Below, piece after piece: positions 1-4,009 of a DNA stretch of 8,422 nt (positions are counted from its first letter, which is position 1; each line of letters begins with the position of its first letter). This stretch comes from Dehalococcoidales bacterium (GTDB lineage: Bacteria > Chloroflexota > Dehalococcoidia > Dehalococcoidales > UBA5760): NCBI GenBank assembly GCA_028717305.1, contig JAQUOC010000059.1, forward strand, positions 1 through 8,422, written 5' to 3'. Below the pieces are notes generated by a model. It had not been told where the DNA came from. It made no database searches and saw only the letters and a list, made by a program, of their open reading frames with translations. The translations under genes were made by a program, and so were the position numbers.

Positions 1-71
1 CAAAATCAGGAAAGACCATCATCCAGCGCATCTGTAAGAAAGAGGGTAAGAAGTTCGTTATCTCGGAATAA
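1..71 (+). CDS. 3' end of an unidentified gene (partial)
   Basis: An open frame runs in from the left edge (codons in phase from base 3) and ends at TAA 69-71. The visible 22 residues are lysine-rich and end in K-K-F-V-I-S-E. The other + frames give less protein-like sequence. This is too little to assign a family, and no function is proposed. The gene would be convergent with the dehydratase gene at 248-1435, and the strong inverted repeat at 112-165 lies just after its stop, which fits a real gene end. It could still be chance, because 22 codons without a stop is weak evidence. Confidence 0.4.
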   Translation, partial: KSGKTIIQRICKKEGKKFVISE

Positions 72-111
72 TCATCGTTATATTTCTCTAAGTCCAACTT
101 TTTAAGTCAAA

Positions 112-165
112 GTTCGCTAACGCAGACTATCACAAAAAAATGGAGTACAATCTGCGTTAGCGAAC
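112..165. repeat. 15-bp perfect inverted repeat, possible bidirectional terminator
   Basis: GTTCGCTAACGCAGA at 112-126 is repeated exactly in reverse complement at 151-165, with a 24-nt loop that includes an A7 run. It sits between two converging gene ends (stops at 71 on + and 248 on -), the usual place for a shared terminator. Against a classic intrinsic terminator, the loop is long and no clean T-tract follows either arm. A protein-binding dyad or the remnant of a small mobile repeat are alternatives. Confidence 0.5.
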
Positions 166-247
166 ATAACTTCAACATGACAATTGTCTGAAATTGATAA
201 TGATTAGCCGCCGTTGTCTTACATTATCTCTCAAAGCAGCGTCACAT

Positions 248-1435
248 CTACTTCACCACCACACAAGGAGACCTGGAGATAACCTCCTCGTTTAGCTCAA
301 GGCCCAGCCCCGGTAGATCCGGAGTAGTGTACCGGCCGTTCACCGGCTGGTAATCCTGGAGGCAGTATTCCCGGTTTGCCCGCTTCAGAGCAAAGGTATG
401 ATGCTCATGAATCTGGAAGTTGGGGATGACCGCTTCCAGTTGCAGGGCTGCCGCGGTCGTAATGGGACTGCCGCAGGTGTGAATCTGGACGGTAATGTCA
501 TAGGTATGGGCGTAATCACAGATCTTCTTGCCCTCGGTGATGCCACCCACCAGACAAAGGTCCGGCTGAATCATATCCAGTATCTGCTTCTCGAAATACT
601 GGCGGTAACCCCAGCGGGTGTAAAGACGCTCGCCGGCAGCCATCGGTATTTTAACGTTATGGGCGACCTTAGCCTGCAGATCGACATTGCAGTAGTTCAC
701 AGCTTCTTCATAGCACATGCAGTGAAATTCCTCCCAGACTCTGCCCATCTGAATGGCACTGGTAACGTTAGGAAGTCCGTGTAATTCCAAAATGATATCG
801 ACATCTTCACCAACCGCTTCACGAACCGCCTTGATTCTCCGGTAGAGCATACGGATGGTATCATTGGTCAGGATTTTGTTCAGGTTAAACACAGGCTGGC
901 CATGCTCATCGGCCATAACAGGGTCAATTTTAACACAATCATAACCTTCGGCCACAGCAATTCTGGCTGCCTCGGCATACTCCTCAGGTTGAGAGAGCAG
1001 CATAACCTTTTCGTAGTCCCAGCCGAATTGGATCTGGCTGGCATAGGCCCGCAGGCTTTCGTTAGTCTTGCCCCCGAGCAACTGATAAATAGGTTGATTC
1101 ATGGCCTTGCCCCTGATATCCCAGCAGGCGATATCGATAGCACTCATACCGCCATAAACCACAGGACCGCCACCCTGAGCCCAGAAGGTTTTGCGGAACA
1201 TATCTTCCCATATCTTTTCCGTTCTCATAGGGTCAGCGCCGATCAGGAAACTCTCGGCAAGATTCTTTACATATCCTGCGCCACCCGAATGGCCGATGGC
1301 AAAAGCCAGGCCGACTTCCCCCAGGCCACTGATACCCTCGTCAGTATTGATACGGATGATGACAGGATGCCAGGTAGGCCATTTGGGCTTCAAACTGCTA
1401 TTGGTATCCCATATCTCCACACTGGTAATTTTCAA
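248..1435 (-). CDS. Mandelate racemase/muconate lactonizing enzyme family protein, acid-sugar dehydratase-like
   Basis: A 395-residue enolase-superfamily enzyme, full length for the family, expected in the cytoplasm. It has an N-terminal capping domain (about 1-125) and a TIM-barrel domain (about 130-370). Candidate metal ligands are E217, E243 and E269 (the last in G-E-R). H219 in the E-L-H motif, H319 in Q-I-H-T-C-G and E344 complete a set whose spacing (26, 26, 50, 25) matches that recalled for E. coli galactonate dehydratase (D183/H185, E209, E235, H285, E310). This suggests Mg-dependent dehydration of an acid sugar or a similar alpha-hydroxy acid; the substrate cannot be read from the sequence. 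K169 and D171 lie in V-K-I-D-P. The first metal ligand is Glu instead of Asp. The start is TTG at 1433-1435, chosen because AAGGGAG (1444-1450) sits 8 nt upstream. It lies 148 bp downstream of the TRAP binding-protein gene on the same strand. Confidence 0.88.
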   Translation of the reverse strand: MKITSVEIWDTNSSLKPKWPTWHPVIIRINTDEGISGLGEVGLAFAIGHSGGAGYVKNLAESFLIGADPMRTEKIWEDMFRKTFWAQGGGPVVYGGMSAIDIACWDIRGKAMNQPIYQLLGGKTNESLRAYASQIQFGWDYEKVMLLSQPEEYAEAARIAVAEGYDCVKIDPVMADEHGQPVFNLNKILTNDTIRMLYRRIKAVREAVGEDVDIILELHGLPNVTSAIQMGRVWEEFHCMCYEEAVNYCNVDLQAKVAHNVKIPMAAGERLYTRWGYRQYFEKQILDMIQPDLCLVGGITEGKKICDYAHTYDITVQIHTCGSPITTAAALQLEAVIPNFQIHEHHTFALKRANREYCLQDYQPVNGRYTTPDLPGLGLELNEEVISRSPCVVVK

Positions 1436-1443
1436 ACTACTTA

Positions 1444-1450
1444 CTCCCTT
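1444..1450 (-). promoter_or_regulatory. Ribosome-binding site deciding the TTG start of the dehydratase
   Basis: On the minus strand AAGGGAG lies 8 nt before the TTG at 1433-1435. No ATG or GTG is better placed for the N-terminal strand that begins K-I-T-S-V-E. This supports the rare TTG initiation codon. Confidence 0.7.
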
Positions 1451-1530
1451 CTTTCTCTTCTACTGAACTCTATTTCGTGAACATAACTAAAGGCACAGGC
1501 ATCAGATTTTATTCACCAGCCTTTGTCTCA

Positions 1531-1560
1531 CGTAAGTATATTATACGTAAGTATATTATA
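1531..1560. repeat. Exact 15-bp tandem duplication
   Basis: CGTAAGTATATTATA occurs at 1531-1545 and again, without interruption, at 1546-1560. Read on the minus strand each copy begins with TATAAT, so the duplication makes two identical potential -10 boxes 15 bp apart in front of the dehydratase gene. Confidence 0.9.
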
Positions 1561-1583
1561 TGTATTAATTAATCAGACCACAA
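1540..1583 (-). promoter_or_regulatory. Candidate (doubled) promoter of the dehydratase gene
   Basis: On the minus strand TTGTGG (1578-1583) is followed by a 17-bp AT-rich spacer and a perfect TATAAT (1555-1560). A second TATAAT (1540-1545) has TTAATA (1563-1568) 17 bp upstream. The first -35 begins right after the TRAP gene's stop codon (1584-1586), so the dehydratase can be transcribed independently of, or in addition to, read-through from the TRAP gene. The boxes are matched by eye to a sigma70-type consensus. Confidence 0.5.
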
Positions 1584-2708
1584 TTAATGGCCGTACCAGC
1601 GTGCTGCTTCCACTTCAGCACGGAAGTCCTTGATTATCTGAACTGCCTGGGCGCATAGGGTATTCCTCTGCGCAACGATGTCCAGATACTCCATGCCATA
1701 TCCCCGCAGCACCTCAATATCTTCCTCGGGAAGGTAACAGATTTCCTCGAAGGAGCCATCAGTGCGGTACTTATATTCGCCATGGGCCCTTACCGTCTCA
1801 CACCAAAGATCGAGGTGCGTAACTCCCTCTTTAATAATCTGGCGAATGTCGTCGGGCATGCTAGCCCAAACATCAGGGTTAATCAAAAATTGAGCACTAC
1901 AGACGTCAACAAAGGGCGGGTCCCAAAGGTATGGAGCAACCTCGTTATTACCAAACTGTACAATCTCATCGGCACCGGACCAGCCGAAACCGTCCATAGC
2001 ACCGGTCTGGATGGCCAGGTAGACATCCGCGGGAGGAGTAGGCATACAGGCAACACCGACCTTCTCGTAAGGGTAGGCGTGCTCAGCCAGGAGCTGTATC
2101 CTCTGCCCCTTCATATCCTCAAGAGAATAAGCCGGTTTTGAGGAACAAATCTCTATAGGGTCGTGCAACGAAGGGCCTAAATATACCAAGTCCAGTTCTT
2201 CATAGGATTGGCGAAAGATGTCCATCAAGCCGCGGTGGTAGAGTAATACCCTGAACTCTATCGCATTCTTGGTGGCGAAGGGGGCACCGCATTCGATTGT
2301 CCTTGTTTCGGTAGCTGTACCCATAAGGGGATACCACATTAACATATCAATAGTACCGGCCTGGAGAGCAGGTATCTCTTCCTCGGAGGGCATAATCTGA
2401 CCGCCGGCATACCAGTCGAAGGTGAGCCGACCACCACTCATTTTGGTCATTATTTCACAACCCTGCTCAATCGTGTCCCTCTGTACCATGGATGCGCCCT
2501 GCGGTGAGATACCTCTCAGATGCCAGGTTTGTCCTTCGACACCCGGTTCAGGCGTTGGTGTTGGTGTCGGCGTCGGCGTCGGTGTCGGTGTCGGTTCAGG
2601 TGTGGTCGGTGACGGGCCGGTGCAGCCGCTTATCATCGGGATGCTGACTGCCAGTACCGCTACCAGACTAACACCGGCGATTAACTTTAATAGTCCTTTT
2701 CTATTCAC
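1584..2708 (-). CDS. TRAP transporter solute-binding lipoprotein, DctP family
   Basis: A 374-residue substrate-capture subunit of a tripartite ATP-independent periplasmic (TRAP) transporter. Residues 1-29 form a lipoprotein signal peptide (charged M-N-R-K, hydrophobic core, lipobox I-S-G-C with lipidated C29). Residues 37-54 are a Thr-Pro spacer tethering the domain to the membrane. The DctP fold follows: A-L-Q-A-G-T-I-D-M near 114-122, E-D-M-K-G-Q-R-I-Q at 197-205, and A-I-Q-T-G-A-M-D-G with W243 at 232-243, resembling the TakP-like branch. Position 205, where DctP proteins usually have the carboxylate-binding Arg, is Gln. Eight cysteines besides C29 are unusual for an exported protein. The start is GTG (2706-2708) with AAGGAG (2716-2721) 7 nt upstream; an in-frame TGA closes the frame further up. 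No DctQ or DctM membrane genes are in the window. The likely partner is the acid-sugar dehydratase downstream. Confidence 0.9.
   Translation of the reverse strand: MNRKGLLKLIAGVSLVAVLAVSIPMISGCTGPSPTTPEPTPTPTPTPTPTPTPEPGVEGQTWHLRGISPQGASMVQRDTIEQGCEIMTKMSGGRLTFDWYAGGQIMPSEEEIPALQAGTIDMLMWYPLMGTATETRTIECGAPFATKNAIEFRVLLYHRGLMDIFRQSYEELDLVYLGPSLHDPIEICSSKPAYSLEDMKGQRIQLLAEHAYPYEKVGVACMPTPPADVYLAIQTGAMDGFGWSGADEIVQFGNNEVAPYLWDPPFVDVCSAQFLINPDVWASMPDDIRQIIKEGVTHLDLWCETVRAHGEYKYRTDGSFEEICYLPEEDIEVLRGYGMEYLDIVAQRNTLCAQAVQIIKDFRAEVEAARWYGH
2545..2598. repeat. 6-bp minisatellite encoding the Thr-Pro spacer
   Basis: Nine imperfect hexamers of the form GGYGTY/GGTTCA (+ strand) encode the Thr/Glu-Pro dipeptides of the TRAP lipoprotein spacer. 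Units are synonymous variants, not identical copies, so selection on the protein is likely. A gain or loss of units would stay in frame and change tether length. Confidence 0.85.
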
Positions 2709-2773
2709 ATTAAGACTCCTTCAAAATTTGTTTCCTGAAGCGTGGCTTTAACGCTTTCAACTTTACATTTCAT
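2705..2773 (-). CDS. Candidate 22-residue upstream ORF overlapping the TRAP gene start
   Basis: On the minus strand ATG (2771-2773) follows a strong purine-rich site AAGGAGGG (2777-2784) after 3 nt. The frame runs 22 codons (M-K-C-K-V-E-S-V-K-A ... F-E-G-V-L-M) to TGA at 2705-2707. The stop overlaps the TRAP gene's GTG (2706-2708) by two bases in the string ATGTGA, a layout typical of translational coupling. The TRAP gene's own AAGGAG lies inside this ORF. No signal peptide, membrane segment or codon run pointing to amino-acid attenuation is visible. It may be a true microprotein, a coupling leader or chance; the strong site and exact stop-start overlap favour one of the first two. I recognise no family. 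Confidence 0.45.
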   Translation of the reverse strand: MKCKVESVKATLQETNFEGVLM

Positions 2774-2776
2774 TAT

Positions 2777-2784
2777 CCCTCCTT
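2777..2784 (-). promoter_or_regulatory. Ribosome-binding site of the 22-residue upstream ORF
   Basis: AAGGAGGG on the minus strand is nearly the full anti-Shine-Dalgarno complement. It serves the ATG at 2771-2773 at short spacing (4 nt from AGGAGG). It is about 70 nt from the TRAP GTG, too far to serve that start directly. Confidence 0.5.
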
Positions 2785-2800
2785 CTCGATAATACTTTTG

Positions 2801-2806
2801 ATTATC
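2801..2806 (-). promoter_or_regulatory. Possible -10 box for the TRAP transcript
   Basis: GATAAT on the minus strand, within TTTAGATAAT, matches TATAAT at five of six positions and would start transcription just upstream of the small ORF's ribosome-binding site. No good -35 hexamer lies 16-18 bp upstream; that position falls in the edge of the 2823-2864 dyad, which may be an activator site. A competing reading is TTGGAT (2811-2816) with TATTAT (2789-2794), but it would start inside the ribosome-binding site. Confidence 0.3.
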
Positions 2807-2822
2807 TAAAATCCAACATCAT

Positions 2823-2864
2823 GTTACAGATGCCGGGTATGTTCCAATACCTGGCAGCTGTAAC
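2823..2864. repeat. Long imperfect dyad/hairpin in the divergent control region
   Basis: The 18-nt arms at 2823-2840 (starts GTTACAG) and 2847-2864 (ends CTGTAAC) are inverted copies with one mismatch and one G-T pair, separated by a 6-nt loop. It lies upstream of the candidate -10 of the TRAP gene. No T-tract follows on either strand, so a terminator is unlikely. It fits either an operator or a leader RNA hairpin. Confidence 0.55.
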
Positions 2865-3054
2865 ACTAGTAAGAAGATTCATCTTGAAGCACGCCCACTT
2901 CTTAACTATCTAGCATGATAAAAGATAGTGGCTAGAAGAATCATCCAGTAAATTGTGTATTTACATGGAGCGTACTAGTGGTTTTGGCAAGACCATAGAG
3001 AGCAGGGCATAATGGTAATTTTCTACCACGATCAACAAGATTCATTATTACAAA

Positions 3055-3084
3055 CCATGTGAATACTTCATGCGTATTCCATGG
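3055..3084. repeat. Bulged dyad upstream of the response-regulator gene
   Basis: CCATG-(t)-GAATAC at 3055-3066 pairs with GTATTC-CATGG at 3074-3084 around a 7-nt centre, giving 11 paired positions with one unpaired base. It lies about 45 bp upstream of the candidate -35 of the response-regulator gene, a reasonable place for an autoregulatory or activator site. Confidence 0.4.
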
Positions 3085-3129
3085 GTGTTGTTATTGAATA
3101 TTTGGACATTCTAGTTTATAGTAATGATG

Positions 3130-3159
3130 TTGAAACGGGATGATTTTACCAGGCATATT
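3130..3159 (+). promoter_or_regulatory. Candidate promoter of the two-component genes
   Basis: TTGAAA (3130-3135) and CATATT (3154-3159) are separated by 18 bp and match the sigma70-type consensus at five and four of six positions. It sits 41 bp before the ATG at 3200. This is an eye match in AT-rich DNA, so only suggestive. Confidence 0.25.
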
Positions 3160-3199
3160 TCAGACACTACTTTAATTTTATTCTCTACGGAATATCATT

Positions 3200-3874
3200 A
3201 TGAAAAAGATTAGGGTCATGATAGCTGATGACCACCGTCTGTTTAGCGAGGGGATGCGACAACTCATTAACACCGAGTTAGATATGGAGTGCATAGCCTC
3301 AGCTAAAGACGGGGAAGAAGCTATTGAGATGGCTGGTAATATTAATCCTGACGTTGTTTTGCTTGACATCGCAATGCCTAAAAAAAATGGGATTGAAGCT
3401 GCCAAAGAGATATCAAGGATTTTCCCAAACATTGCGATAATCGTCCTTACCGCCTACAAAAATGAGCAGTACGTTTTTTCATCTATTGATGCCGGTGTCT
3501 CCGGGTATCTTTTAAAAGACTCGGATCCTACCGACTTACTTAATGCTATCCGATTAGTCTATTCTGGCAAGAGTGTTTTTAACCTTGAAGTCACCCGTAA
3601 ATGCGTGCGCCGAACAGCTAGTAACGAATATGCCAGCCTTAATGGGAATGAAGAGTTACATATCAGAGAGATAGAGGTGCTGAAGTTAGTGGCTAAAGGA
3701 ATGAGCAATAAAGAGATTTCTAAAGCACTGTATATTAGTGAGCACACGGTTAGTAGTCATCTGGTTAAAATATTCAGAAAACTGGGAGTTAGTTCCCGCA
3801 CCGAAGCGGCATTATATGCCATCAAGAAAGGATGGGTTAATGTTAACGAACCAGGCATTGTATTGGATGACTAG
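3200..3874 (+). CDS. NarL/FixJ-family response regulator (receiver plus LuxR-type HTH)
   Basis: A 224-residue two-domain regulator of the usual family length. The N-terminal receiver (about 3-120) has the acidic pair D10/D11, the phospho-acceptor D56 in V-L-L-D-I-A-M-P, T84 and K106, so it looks competent for phosphorylation. A linker (about 125-150) leads to a LuxR/GerE DNA-binding domain (about 153-212) with E-I-S-K-A-L-Y-I-S-E-H-T-V-S-S-H-L as the helix-turn-helix. It is a cytoplasmic transcription regulator whose phosphate donor is most likely the HisKA_3 kinase 135 bp downstream on the same strand. The ATG at 3200 has only a weak ribosome-binding site (GGA 8 nt upstream). Target genes are unknown; the divergent TRAP gene is the nearest candidate. 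Confidence 0.93.
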   Translation: MKKIRVMIADDHRLFSEGMRQLINTELDMECIASAKDGEEAIEMAGNINPDVVLLDIAMPKKNGIEAAKEISRIFPNIAIIVLTAYKNEQYVFSSIDAGVSGYLLKDSDPTDLLNAIRLVYSGKSVFNLEVTRKCVRRTASNEYASLNGNEELHIREIEVLKLVAKGMSNKEISKALYISEHTVSSHLVKIFRKLGVSSRTEAALYAIKKGWVNVNEPGIVLDD

Positions 3875-4009
3875 ATTTAACAATCGTATTTAATGTATGT
3901 ATCCCATGATTTCGAACGAAGTTTAAGTCACATAATACTTTATTTCCAGGTTGATCGTTATCAGGGTTAAGTTAACAGAGTAACTGGTTAGTGCCACGTT
4001 TTTACTGAA

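Larger units (their letters stand above)
2709..3199. other. 491-bp divergent intergenic control region
   Basis: This AT-rich stretch separates the TRAP gene (-) from the response regulator (+). Besides the small ORF, dyads and promoter candidates listed separately, it holds a 7-bp inverted repeat (ACTATCT 2905-2911, AGATAGT 2923-2929). I see no further gene, tRNA or insertion sequence in it. Confidence 0.6.

Noticed and set aside
902..1480. Long frames opposite the dehydratase gene (also 398-784)
   Set aside because: Shadows of the coding strand; the enolase-superfamily motifs are all on the minus strand.
162..1488. GAACATAACT at 162-171 and 1479-1488 flanking the dehydratase gene, as if target-site duplications
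   Set aside because: Ten-base matches are expected by chance many times in a window this long, and there is no transposase or terminal inverted repeat.
2545..2598. Hexamer array considered as a regulatory repeat
   Set aside because: It is fully explained by the Thr-Pro lipoprotein spacer, with synonymous third positions.
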